NCBI GenBank assembly: GCA_016190285.1
Contig: JACPQW010000118.1
Location: forward strand, 1 to 47,581
From: Candidatus Methylomirabilis oxygeniifera
GTDB lineage: Bacteria > Methylomirabilota > Methylomirabilia > Methylomirabilales > Methylomirabilaceae
Direction of reading: 5' to 3'
DNA: 47,581 bases
Shown here: positions 38,371-47,391 of the stretch, one piece after another
Layout of the letters: every line of letters starts with the position of its first letter
How positions within the stretch are numbered: the first letter of the stretch is position 1
The notes under the pieces: model-generated
Database searches by the model: none
What the model was told of the DNA's origin: nothing
The model's input: the letters and a program-made list of their open reading frames with translations, nothing else
Program-made: the position numbers and the translations under genes

Positions 38371-38875
38371 AACGCGCCGTCCAGTAGAGCCACACCAGGA
38401 GGGCGAAGAAGATAATCAACGATTGCCAGATCAACAGATGGGCTGTCTCGAAGAATGACGGGAAGTAGCGGCCGACATACATAAGGCTCACCACCCTCAC
38501 GAGATTTAAGGAAAGAATCACTGATGCCCCCAGCGCGAGACCCTTCAGTTTCTCTGTCGCCCGACTGGGATAGGCTAAGACTGCGGAAAGGTAGATCGCC
38601 ACCACAAAGATACCGGTGCACACATCATCGATCCTGGCCGCAAACCCCTCTACTTGGAGCACCGTGCCGGAGGCTGTCGCCTTGAGGGACAGAAGGTTCA
38701 GCACGAATCCCCCGACCGCGGTGAATGCCAGTGCCAGCGGCTGCCCGATGATCTCCCGCATGATACTTGTTCGCAGAAGGGTGTACGAGGAGATAATACA
38801 TACGAGAAAAATGATGTATGCCCTGACTATGGGCTTGCTGAGTCCAAGTCCTCCCCCCATCGTCGCCCCTTTCAC
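38348..38875 (-). CDS. xrtH: Exosortase/archaeosortase family protein, exosortase-H-like
   Basis: 175-aa polytopic ORF with conserved exosortase catalytic-site pattern: IDDVCTGIFVVAIYLSAVLAYP (Cys), LNLVRVVSLMYVGRYFP (Arg), ETAHLLIWQ (His). Confidence 0.82.
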   Translation of the reverse strand: MKGATMGGGLGLSKPIVRAYIIFLVCIISSYTLLRTSIMREIIGQPLALAFTAVGGFVLNLLSLKATASGTVLQVEGFAARIDDVCTGIFVVAIYLSAVLAYPSRATEKLKGLALGASVILSLNLVRVVSLMYVGRYFPSFFETAHLLIWQSLIIFFALLVWLYWTARFVSAPQP

Positions 38876-38969
38876 CTGTACGCTCCGCTCGCTCTTGGTC
38901 TCTCCGCGATGGAGAGAGCCGGAAGACTATTGAAGCTTGCAGAAGTCATGTAAGGCGAACCACACACGC

Positions 38970-39125
38970 ATTCGTTCGGCCTGAGTCCGCTTCGACAAGG
39001 CTCAGCGCAGGCTTCGACATGCCAACCGTTCGTCCTGAGCGTGTCGAAGGAGACGGTTGGCTGCTCAGGACAGGCTTGTCGACGGCTTATCCGCTGATGG
39101 TTCGACAGGCTCACCATGAACGGAA
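38970..39125. repeat. Intergenic repeat containing TTCGTCCTGAGCGTGTCGAAGG-type units
   Basis: CCGTTCGTCCTGAGCGTGTCGAAGGAGACGG and GGTTCGACAGGCTCACCATGAACGG, with related degenerate copies on both sides. Confidence 0.7.
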
Positions 39126-39191
39126 CGAAGACCTCCGCGGTCTGCATGACCTATGCAGGTCTCAATAGATACAACAGCACTGAACTCGTTG

Positions 39192-39944
39192 TCAAGACCG
39201 ATCGCGTCTCGTACCCTTCACCATACGTTCCTGAAGCCAGAGTAGGAATAGGCTACCGAACCGGTAGAGACCCTCGTGAAGGAGGTTGAACCGGCTCTTT
39301 CGCCGATCGTCGCACCAGACCGGCACCTCAACAATGACGGCGCCATCGCGTTGCCCCCAGGTGATGAGCTGCAGAATATAGGCGCTCTGCTCAGCCAGAT
39401 GAGGAAGATACGACCGTATGGAGTCGGCCCGAAATGCCTTGGCGCCGATCGAGTAGTCCGTAAACTCGAGGTGAAGCAACCGACGCGTGCAGGCGATGAA
39501 CGCCGCGCTTGCCAGTTGTCGGACCCACGAGCGCTGCTGCCCCCCGGTCTGTTTGGAGCCGATGACGATGTCCGCCGTTTCGAGCGCTGCCGCCGCGACC
39601 GTGATGAAGTCGAGATCGATGGTGAGGTCGAGATCGAGGCACACCACCCGGTCATACTGCGCACGCGCCATCCCGGCCTTGAATGCGCGGCCCACACCGC
39701 GTTGGTCCAGGTCTATGACCTGCAGATCATTACGTCCCACTGCGCATGTCCTGGCGATCTCGACGGTTCGGTCGGTTGAGCCGTTGCTCACCAGGAGTAG
39801 TTCATACGCCGTAATCTCCCGGTCCTTTAGACAACCCCTGAGGCGATCGACGTTGGCGGCAAGAATGGCCTCTTCGTTATACGCCGGGATGATGAACGTC
39901 AGTGGGACTCGGTGTTGGTGAGTATCAAACGGGTCTTGGGACAT
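39192..39944 (-). CDS. GT2-family glycosyltransferase (dolichol-phosphate mannosyltransferase-like)
   Basis: 250-aa ORF; LTFIIPAYNEEAILAANVDRL, LLLVSNGSTDRTVEIA, VCLDLDLTIDLDFI. Confidence 0.9.
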   Translation of the reverse strand: MSQDPFDTHQHRVPLTFIIPAYNEEAILAANVDRLRGCLKDREITAYELLLVSNGSTDRTVEIARTCAVGRNDLQVIDLDQRGVGRAFKAGMARAQYDRVVCLDLDLTIDLDFITVAAAALETADIVIGSKQTGGQQRSWVRQLASAAFIACTRRLLHLEFTDYSIGAKAFRADSIRSYLPHLAEQSAYILQLITWGQRDGAVIVEVPVWCDDRRKSRFNLLHEGLYRFGSLFLLWLQERMVKGTRRDRS

Positions 39945-39956
39945 GACGGAAGGGGC

Positions 39957-41315
39957 CTAGGTGAAGGCTGGTCGCACGTAGTACCAGAACAGTGCGGCCT
40001 GCCTGCGCCAATGGCGCAAGTTCGCCCTGCGAAGCCTGGACCACGCCACTGCCGGTCGCAGGTAGAACTCACGGAAGGCCCGATCGGCGATGGCCTGAAG
40101 GAGAAGGGGGTCATGCTCCTTGCTCAGCACTTCGGGGAACAGTTCCGGGGAACCGCTCATCTCGTACAGCTTTGTGCCCAGGTAGGGAGTCACAGCATGA
40201 AATGACGCATAGGTTGGGTTCAGCCGCTTGGCAAACGCGATCGTCGCCTCCATATCCTCGGCGGTTTCGCCCGGGAATCCGAACATGAAAAAGCAGACTT
40301 GATCGATGCCGGCCTGCTTCGTCTCAGTGATTCCCCGTTCGATCTGCTCAAGAGTAATCCGCTTGTTCGTCGCGGCCAAGACCCGGGGCGAACCGCTTTC
40401 AACGCCAAAGTGGATCAGCCGACAACCGGCGCGCTTCATCAGGTTCAGCAGCGGTTCGTCTACATAATCAGCCCTCGTCTGACACGCCCATTCAAAGGGT
40501 AACCCGGCCGCTGTCAGTCGCTCACATACAGTCCAGACATAGTCCCGCGCTGCCGTAAACTCCAGATCGATAAAGTACCCGGTTCTGGCTCCCACGTCCC
40601 TGACCAGATACGTCACCTCACGGATCACCTGATCGGGATCCTTCCTCCGGTAGCCCTTCCCGTACATCTTGAGAAGACAGAAATGGCATCGGTAGTGGCA
40701 ACCGCGCGTCGTTTCGAGCAGGACAAACCGGTCGCCGAGGATCTCGTACCGATAGTGGCGGAGGTCGAGGAGACGGAAAGCGGGCATCGGAAGGCTCGTC
40801 AGATCGAGCGCCGGTCCTTCTGGATTATGGCGGATTGTGCCGTCGGACTGGTGGGTCACGCCGGGAACCTCGGATGGGTCCATGCCGCGACACAATGCCC
40901 GTACAGCCGGTTCAGGCTCACCACGGATCACTGCCCGCGCCTGCGTCATGCTGAGCAGCTCGTCCGGCACGACGGTCCCATGCGCGCCCATCACGTGCAG
41001 CTTCCTCGGTTCTACCAGGCTTGTGACGGCCAGGAATGGGTCCAAATCAAGGTTGGGACATTGCCATCGGTCGATCGGAGACGAGGTCACGAAGACCAGA
41101 TCGTGCTGCGCCGCAGCCTCTCGAATCGTGTGCGACGAAGTGGGCTCGGCGCGGGCGTCAATGAGGCTGACGTTCAGCCCGTCCTGCTCCAATATCGCCG
41201 CGCAGTTCAGCAGATCCAACGGAGCCCAGGCACGATTGAACCGGCGCCCTTTTCGGCTCACCAGCCCGTCCCAGCTTGGATTGACCAGTAGGACTTTCAG
41301 TCGCCTTCCCGGCAT
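39957..41315 (-). CDS. B12-binding-domain radical SAM protein
   Basis: 452-aa ORF; N-term KVLLVNPSW...LDLLNCAAILEQDGLNVSLIDAR; CHYRCHFC (CxxxCxxC) cluster motif; C-term FFMFGFPGETAEDMEATIAFAKRLNP. Confidence 0.9.
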   Translation of the reverse strand: MPGRRLKVLLVNPSWDGLVSRKGRRFNRAWAPLDLLNCAAILEQDGLNVSLIDARAEPTSSHTIREAAAQHDLVFVTSSPIDRWQCPNLDLDPFLAVTSLVEPRKLHVMGAHGTVVPDELLSMTQARAVIRGEPEPAVRALCRGMDPSEVPGVTHQSDGTIRHNPEGPALDLTSLPMPAFRLLDLRHYRYEILGDRFVLLETTRGCHYRCHFCLLKMYGKGYRRKDPDQVIREVTYLVRDVGARTGYFIDLEFTAARDYVWTVCERLTAAGLPFEWACQTRADYVDEPLLNLMKRAGCRLIHFGVESGSPRVLAATNKRITLEQIERGITETKQAGIDQVCFFMFGFPGETAEDMEATIAFAKRLNPTYASFHAVTPYLGTKLYEMSGSPELFPEVLSKEHDPLLLQAIADRAFREFYLRPAVAWSRLRRANLRHWRRQAALFWYYVRPAFT

Positions 41316-43462
41316 GCTGCGATCACCTTATCCCCTCGTGAAGGCTGACTATACCGTTTCCTCACACGGACGACAAGTCCTTCGGCGAGGAGCCACGCGA
41401 ACCCCGCCGCGGTAGCGGCCCACCCCGCATAATCGGGCCAGCGATTGCCGAAGATGAGGCGGACGTGCCTGGCCGTGGGGTAGACCAGCATGAAGGCCGG
41501 TGACACCAGATGGATCCGATCGGCGCCTTCAACGCGCCACTTCGGATGGTAGGAGATTTTGATCAGGTGGGGGCGTCCTGGGCACTCAGTGTCGAATCGG
41601 ACCTCCTCATTTCCCAACGCATCGTTCACACGACACTCCGATGAAAAGGACTGTTTCACCGGCTGCTGCTCCAGGTCATGGAACGGTAGAGCCCCCGGCG
41701 GGGCCGGATCGCCAGGCTGGGAGAATACCAGCGGGACATCCAGCCACTCCGGTTTCTGGAACCAATCATAAGCTAACCGTTTCCAGTCGCCATCCGTCAC
41801 CGATACCGGCTGATACCGAAGCGGCACAACATACTGACCGCTGCCTTGCCGAACCTGAAAGATTTTGTATGGTCCGATCTCTCCCTCTTCATGGTATCCG
41901 GAGTTCGATGCCAGCGCCGCTTTGACGTGATCCGTCACGGCGATAACCTCTTTCACGTTGAACAGCTCCAAGTGAGCAAGCGCCCGTTCCGGGTCGAATG
42001 TCGTGCACTTGTACGGAACAAAGGGGCACGACGGAGTCTCCGTCAGTTCGGACTGAATGTAGAACACAAACGGAGAGCTTGGAGAGGACTGCATGTAGGC
42101 CCCCTCAAGCGTAGGACGCCCCGAGATAAGGGGCAATGCTTCAAACGCCCTGATCGTACCGGCCTTATCGTGCAGAGGCGAATGTTGATACGCGACCCGT
42201 GGGCTATGAGGGCCGCCGGCCAAACCGATGGTGTTGACGATGTAATAGTATCGCCACCATGGCTTTTGCTCCATCCCCTCGAAGTTCCACCGGATCCAGT
42301 TGGGGATAAACGAGACCTGGGGCGCCACCCACGCGATAACCAACACACCGATCACAGCCGGCGCCGCCGGCCTGAGCGACTGCGGCAGTTGCACCAGGAA
42401 CCGACCGAGACCGGCCGCAGCCAGCAACGTCAGGAAGAACTGGGCGAAGGCCAGGAACCTGACATCGACAAGGTTCAGTCGTGGCGAGACAAAGTACAGC
42501 ACAACGGAAAAGATGACGGGATAGGTCAGATAGTAGACAATGCGGAGCCACGCTGTATCTGTCTGCTTTCGCACGAACGCTAAGCCGACGGTGACCACCG
42601 CTATCGCGAGGACAGGCCACAGTACAACCGGGACAATCTCCAAGAAGGATGTGAACTCCCAGGTAATGGGGAACCCTGTCGTGTAGTGAAGATAGGCAAC
42701 GAGCGGCAGCAGCCAGAATCCCAGAAGCAGCCCGCCGATCGCATAGACGCGTACTAGATACAGGAGTGTACCGCGGAAATCGGACCCTACAACGAGAAAG
42801 TAGAGTCCAAACCCCGCCCCCATCACCAGCCCGTAGCCGTGGGCCAGGCCGACAAGGGCAAAGAGCACTGCGCACCACCCAACATAGCGTCGTTCAAGAA
42901 CGCCTCGATACAGCGCGCCCATGAATAACACGAGAAGCGCAAGCGAGAGGCTATGGGAAAATTCTCCGGCTAGCGTGCTGGGGAGGTTGCCGCCCCACAT
43001 ACTATTGCCTGCGTTCAATAGGAATGGGAGGGTCAGGATGGCGCCAAGGGCCGGAATGGGAAACGGGCAACCGATCCAACGAAGGGCGGCCAGCGACGCA
43101 ATCGGCAGACCGAACGTCCCGGCCACAGTTCCCAGCTTAAACGCGACAGGGAATGAAACGACAAGACTCAAGCCTGCAATCAACAGGAAGGCAAGCGGAA
43201 AGTAAAAGAGAAAAAGAGGATAGCCGGCAAAGTTCCCGGGCATCCAGCCGATGAGTTTGCCATTGGGCATGAGGTAATCCCGCAAATATCTCGCCGCGAC
43301 ATAGTGAGCGATCGTGTCGCCGCCGGCTGTGATCGTCGGGATAAGGAGAAGCGAAGGCTTAAGGTACCAGAACAGGCATCCGTAGGTCAGCGCCAAGGCG
43401 ATCGATGTACTCACCCATTGCAGCCGGTTTCGCCGCCCTTCCGCTGAGACCTGGTTGGTCAC
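41297..43462 (-). CDS. Large polytopic membrane protein (PTPS-related/YfhO-like)
   Basis: 721-aa ORF; TITAGGDTIAHYVAARYLRDYLMPNGKLIGWMPGNFAGYPLFLFYFPLAFLL and C-terminal soluble domain. Confidence 0.7.
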   Translation of the reverse strand: MTNQVSAEGRRNRLQWVSTSIALALTYGCLFWYLKPSLLLIPTITAGGDTIAHYVAARYLRDYLMPNGKLIGWMPGNFAGYPLFLFYFPLAFLLIAGLSLVVSFPVAFKLGTVAGTFGLPIASLAALRWIGCPFPIPALGAILTLPFLLNAGNSMWGGNLPSTLAGEFSHSLSLALLVLFMGALYRGVLERRYVGWCAVLFALVGLAHGYGLVMGAGFGLYFLVVGSDFRGTLLYLVRVYAIGGLLLGFWLLPLVAYLHYTTGFPITWEFTSFLEIVPVVLWPVLAIAVVTVGLAFVRKQTDTAWLRIVYYLTYPVIFSVVLYFVSPRLNLVDVRFLAFAQFFLTLLAAAGLGRFLVQLPQSLRPAAPAVIGVLVIAWVAPQVSFIPNWIRWNFEGMEQKPWWRYYYIVNTIGLAGGPHSPRVAYQHSPLHDKAGTIRAFEALPLISGRPTLEGAYMQSSPSSPFVFYIQSELTETPSCPFVPYKCTTFDPERALAHLELFNVKEVIAVTDHVKAALASNSGYHEEGEIGPYKIFQVRQGSGQYVVPLRYQPVSVTDGDWKRLAYDWFQKPEWLDVPLVFSQPGDPAPPGALPFHDLEQQPVKQSFSSECRVNDALGNEEVRFDTECPGRPHLIKISYHPKWRVEGADRIHLVSPAFMLVYPTARHVRLIFGNRWPDYAGWAATAAGFAWLLAEGLVVRVRKRYSQPSRGDKVIAACREGD

Positions 43463-43485
43463 AGGACACCATCTCCTCTATAAAA

Positions 43486-43517
43486 ATGAAAAACGGGGAT
43501 CGCTCCCCGTTTTTCAT
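43486..43517 (-). terminator. Rho-independent terminator-like hairpin downstream of the IPTL-CTERM gene
   Basis: ATGAAAAACGGGGA-TCGC-TCCCCGTTTTTCAT; GC stem flanked by A/T tracts. Confidence 0.85.
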
Positions 43518-43547
43518 CATTGCCGAATTGAATCTGATTCAGATCTA

Positions 43548-44483
43548 TTATGACCGCACAACAGACCTGCGAGCTTTGAGCATCCAGGCCATCGCGCCCA
43601 GGAAAGCCACACCCAGCATCGCCATACCCCAAGGACCAACCGTCGGAATGACCGTCGTCGTAGTCGTCGTCGTGGTTGTCGTGGTCGTGGTCGTGGTCGT
43701 GGTGGTCACTGTGACGCTGGTAGTGTCCGAATCACCCGTCGCGTCCTCAGCGTTCCCGGCGGCGGTGATGTCGAATCCCGCGCCACCTCCGGCCACCTGC
43801 AGTGTCCCGGCCGTATTCGCGGGGATAAATGAAGCGCCGTTATAGACGAAAAGAATGCCCTGGTTGTTATTCAAGGTGATCCCATCGGCAGGTTGCGCAG
43901 ATCCGTCAGCAATCGAACAGGTAGTGCCGCCATCAAACCCATACACGCTGCTGCCGCAATTGACGTCGCTGGTGGTATGGGCAGCCGGTGAGGCTGCGGT
44001 AAGCGCCGTCAGTCCAGCGCCTCCGAATCCCGACACGGTGGTGGCGCCGGAGCTCCACGTTCCGGATCCTGTTGCGGTGAAGGTCACAGCCGGAACGCAG
44101 CCGGTCAGCGACAAGACTCCGGTCCGCTTTCCCTGGGCCAGAGCGGTAAGCGGATTTGCCGGCACCCTGGCAACCAATGTGGTGCCGCTGCTCACGGTCT
44201 GAACTACGGTGGCCGCGGCATTGAAGGCAATCGACATCGAGACGTTGGTCAGGCGGTCATGATCGGTACCCGCCGGCTGCCCGTCGGAACAGAGGTATTG
44301 ATACACCGTCCCGTCGGCGGCGATGTCGATTCGCTGCTGCACGCGGGCATCAGCTTTCATCGGGACGATGACCCATTGCACGAGGAAAATCGGGGCCAAC
44401 AGAGAGAAGGCCAGTTTCTTGCTGAAGCACGCCTTGCGTTTTAAACTCATCCTCACCCCTCCTTGTCCCAACCACCAGGACAT
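43548..44483 (-). CDS. Secreted protein with poly-Thr linker and IPTLxxWG-like C-terminal sorting signal
   Basis: 311-aa ORF; N-term hydrophobic signal LAFSLLAPIFLVQWVIVPMKADA; C-term TTTT...VIPTVGPWGMAMLGVAFLGAMAWMLKARRSVVRS (motif + TM helix + basic tail). Confidence 0.88.
   Translation of the reverse strand: MSWWLGQGGVRMSLKRKACFSKKLAFSLLAPIFLVQWVIVPMKADARVQQRIDIAADGTVYQYLCSDGQPAGTDHDRLTNVSMSIAFNAAATVVQTVSSGTTLVARVPANPLTALAQGKRTGVLSLTGCVPAVTFTATGSGTWSSGATTVSGFGGAGLTALTAASPAAHTTSDVNCGSSVYGFDGGTTCSIADGSAQPADGITLNNNQGILFVYNGASFIPANTAGTLQVAGGGAGFDITAAGNAEDATGDSDTTSVTVTTTTTTTTTTTTTTTTTTVIPTVGPWGMAMLGVAFLGAMAWMLKARRSVVRS
43653..43706 (-). repeat. ACN-codon tract encoding about 18 consecutive threonines
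   Basis: Direct reading of the CGT/GGT-rich plus strand in the CDS frame. Confidence 0.93.
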
Positions 44484-44719
44484 AATCGGTTACTTCGAAT
44501 ACTGCCCTGCTTTCACGTCAGGAACGATCAGATAGCTTAAGGAATCCGGATGAAATCGTTTTAGCGCTCTCGCCCTCCCTTCGGCCCCCACGGAAACAGT
44601 CGCATACGTAGGAGTTTCCACTCATGGTGACTTCAGGCGAAAATATTGGGTCATATCTATCACTGTCGATTTGCCCGTGTCAAGTCTTTTTTGTGGCCCT
44701 TCCTTCGACCCCCACCTGT

Positions 44720-44757
44720 ATCCTCCCGCACCCAGAGAGTACCAGGGGGGAGGAGTC
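44720..44757. repeat. CT/GA-rich repeat related to those near 11664 and 31839
   Basis: ATCCTCCCGCACCCAGAGAGTACCAGGGGGGAGGAGT; same GGTACYCTYT-type core on the complementary strand. Confidence 0.55.
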
Positions 44758-44813
44758 CGCGTGCGGTGTCCCTTCCCCCCTCGGAGGGGGAAAGTAAGGA
44801 TGGGGGGGTACGG

Positions 44814-46115
44814 CTACTGTGGGCTGAGTGTCCGGACGGCCTGTTCCATCGCCTGGCGCACCTCCGGAATGGTCTCCTTGGACAGGGCGTCTTTGATCTG
44901 CTGCACCGATTCCCGGTCGTTGAATTTCTCCAGCGTCAGAGCCGCCTGAAGGCGGACCCCGGGGTCCGTGTCGGCAAGCGCGCGATGCAGCTCGGGCAAC
45001 GCCTCCCTCGCGCCCACCTCCTGAAGGAGCACGGCTGCCCACCGCCGTACCCGCTGGTCAGGGTCCCAGAGCGCCTTACGCGCCGTCGGAACAGCCTGGG
45101 ACGCCCTCAGCGCGGCCAGCGCCTCAAACACCGCTACCTTCGCCTCTCCTTGCGTCTGCTCGGCGGCATCGATCAGCGATGGGATCGCTATTGGATCGCC
45201 GAGGCGGCCGAGCGCCCTTGCGGCGGCGGCAGGCAGATTCCGTTTGACGGCAGCGCGGGCGGCAAAGAACTCCTGGAGTGTGTGCGGCGGCGGTCCGTCC
45301 GGACTTTTGGCGCCAAGCGCCTGGATCAGCGCCTGCCGTGCCCGCCCATCTTTGAATGCTCCCACACGCTCGGCCGCCGAGACCTTGGCGGCGTCCGGCT
45401 GGGCAGGGTCCTGGAGGATAGCGATCAACAGCGAGACCGGATCGATCCCCTCCCCGCCGATCCTCACCAGCGCCGACCTGGCCGCCAGCCGAACGGCCGG
45501 GTCCGCATCGTCGCCGGCGCGGCGCAACTGCGCGAGGGATTCATTCGAGGTATCCTTCAGGACGCCAAGGGAAGTAGCAGCCGCGGAACGGACCTCTGTG
45601 GCCTCCTGCTCATCGGCCAGACGCTCCAGCAGAAAGGCTGCAACGGCTTCCCGCTGCGGCGACCGGCCCAACAGGCGAATCAGGGTGGCCCGGAGCAGGG
45701 GCCGCGTCTGTCTGTCGCGGATGACGGAAAAGATCGGGTCAAGCGCCTTCGGATCCGTGGAGGCGGCCAACTCTTTCGCGATCTTCATGCGGACCCGATC
45801 CGATCGCGCCGGATCGCGGACCACGGGATCCAACGCCTCGACGTTGATCGCTTTCGAGGCCGACCGCTCCTTTGCTTGACCGCTCAGGCCGGCAGCCGTG
45901 CAGCCCCAACCCGCGAGGATCAGGCACACGACAGTACAGACAGCTAGTGTCCTGTCTCTGAAGTTCGCACCATAAGACCCCCTCTCCCCCAGGCGGGAGA
46001 GGGTGGGGGTGAGGGGGTGCTTGTCCGCACGGCGAGCGCCCTCACCCGAACTCTCCCCCAGAGGGAGAGGGAACAATTTAGAAGCCCACACCCTACGGCC
46101 GGTCACCCGCCGCAA
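44814..46115 (-). CDS. HEAT-repeat protein, probable lipoprotein; annotated start uncertain
   Basis: Repeats such as DPAVRLAARSALVRIGGEG, DQRVRRWAAVLLQEVGAREALPELHRALADTDPGVRLQAALTLEKF. N-terminal ORF extension is translated repeat DNA; a lipoprotein-like VCLILAGWGCTAAG lies downstream. Confidence 0.85.
   Translation of the reverse strand: MRRVTGRRVWASKLFPLPLGESSGEGARRADKHPLTPTLSRLGERGSYGANFRDRTLAVCTVVCLILAGWGCTAAGLSGQAKERSASKAINVEALDPVVRDPARSDRVRMKIAKELAASTDPKALDPIFSVIRDRQTRPLLRATLIRLLGRSPQREAVAAFLLERLADEQEATEVRSAAATSLGVLKDTSNESLAQLRRAGDDADPAVRLAARSALVRIGGEGIDPVSLLIAILQDPAQPDAAKVSAAERVGAFKDGRARQALIQALGAKSPDGPPPHTLQEFFAARAAVKRNLPAAAARALGRLGDPIAIPSLIDAAEQTQGEAKVAVFEALAALRASQAVPTARKALWDPDQRVRRWAAVLLQEVGAREALPELHRALADTDPGVRLQAALTLEKFNDRESVQQIKDALSKETIPEVRQAMEQAVRTLSPQ
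45977..46073. repeat. CCCTCTCCC/GGGAGAGGG intergenic palindromic repeat pair
   Basis: CCCCCTCTCCCCCAGGCGGGAGAGGGTGGGGGTGAGGG ... CCCTCACCCGAACTCTCCCCCAGAGGGAGAGGG. Confidence 0.8.
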
Positions 46116-47004
46116 GTTGGCTGATATCGTTATCCCGCAAGGGGATCGGGTACATGAAGGCCTGAAATGAGGTGAAATTCAACCCCACGATCCATCCCAT
46201 GAACCCGCGATCGGGGGAGGTTATGTCGGCATGGCCAAAGCCTCCAGCCGCTGCAGGCACCGCATCAGCGACCCTGGTGAAGTCGAGATCTCTGGGCGCA
46301 AGATCCGGAATGCCACCGGGGGGACCGTTCCACGTTCCCAACAGGAATCCTCCTGAGGTATAGAAGTCCATAGCCATGTTGGTACCGGCGGCTGTGGGGT
46401 CAAGCGCCAGGACGAAGGTTTGCCAGCTCCCCTCCTCCGTCCAGTAGGGGATGTTGGCATCAGAAGCGTCGAAGAAATCGGGACTCTCGGTAACATGGCT
46501 CTGTGCCGTGTCCGACATGATCGCCACTGAGTTGTTGGTGGTGATCAGGTTCCCCCCCTCAGAGACCCCGACCAGGAAGCTGACCGCGATATCGCCTCCG
46601 GCTGTCACCGCGAAATAACAGAAGCCGAGACCGGTAAAGGCCCCATCGGACGTGAGCCCGAGGCTGACAGGGCTGTGCACCGCCATAGCGAAGGGGGCAA
46701 GCACGATATTGGTTCCCGCTGGAGGCCCGACGCGCTGGATGGTATCGTTGAAACACTTCACATTGACGGTGGCGCTTCCAGGAGGGGATATGAAACTGCC
46801 GCTATCAGTGTTGGAGATCAGATAGTGGGTCGTCAAAGGCCCGGATGCCGATCCGGCCACCATGTCGAAGTGACCATACGGGGCGACGAGGTCTTGAGAC
46901 TCGTTCCCGTTGGCCCAGGCGGGCGAGAGCGGCAGCAGTGCGGCCGCAAGAACCAGACCGAGCAGAGCGGACAGCATATGACGGACGACACGATTCGCCT
47001 TCAT
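46093..47004 (-). CDS. Predicted secreted protein of unknown function
   Basis: MKANRVVRHMLSALLGLVLAAALLPLSPAWANGNESQDLVAPYGHFDMVAGSASGPLTTHYLISNTDSG; AAAGGAGG RBS before ATG at 47004 (ORF track start 47073). Confidence 0.78.
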   Translation of the reverse strand: MKANRVVRHMLSALLGLVLAAALLPLSPAWANGNESQDLVAPYGHFDMVAGSASGPLTTHYLISNTDSGSFISPPGSATVNVKCFNDTIQRVGPPAGTNIVLAPFAMAVHSPVSLGLTSDGAFTGLGFCYFAVTAGGDIAVSFLVGVSEGGNLITTNNSVAIMSDTAQSHVTESPDFFDASDANIPYWTEEGSWQTFVLALDPTAAGTNMAMDFYTSGGFLLGTWNGPPGGIPDLAPRDLDFTRVADAVPAAAGGFGHADITSPDRGFMGWIVGLNFTSFQAFMYPIPLRDNDISQLAAGDRP

Positions 47005-47391
47005 GGCCTGCCTCCTTTCGATGGGTACGAGCGGCGCCGGTCCGCCCACCCTACCTGTGTTAGCTTGCCACATAACGTCTTCACAACCCCTTCTTCTGTG
47101 GCCCCATATGACGGCAGCTTTTCTTACATCGGGCTCTTAGCCCTGTCAAGCGGAATCTCCGTCATCCCTCCTCCCGTCCCCTCCCCCTCCGATGGGGGAG
47201 GGCGAGGGCGGGGGTGATACAGGAGGACAATCTCTCATGCCCACCCCCATCCCAACCTTCCCCCCTCAAGGGGGAAGGGGAGATTTGAGGACGGGTAAGG
47301 ATTATGAGTCTGTCTGTCATCCGCCCTTGACAGGGCCATAAACTCATTGCTATGGTTGGATCATCTGTTGTCCAGAAAGTCCCTCTCACGG

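Noticed and set aside
44484-44690. Possible c-di-GMP riboswitch upstream of the IPTL-CTERM gene
   Set aside because: Read on the minus strand for GEMM-like conserved motifs and found none.
44646-45947. 433-aa plus-strand ORF opposite the HEAT-repeat gene
   Set aside because: Arg/Gly-rich antisense frame; minus-strand repeats are regular HEAT motifs.
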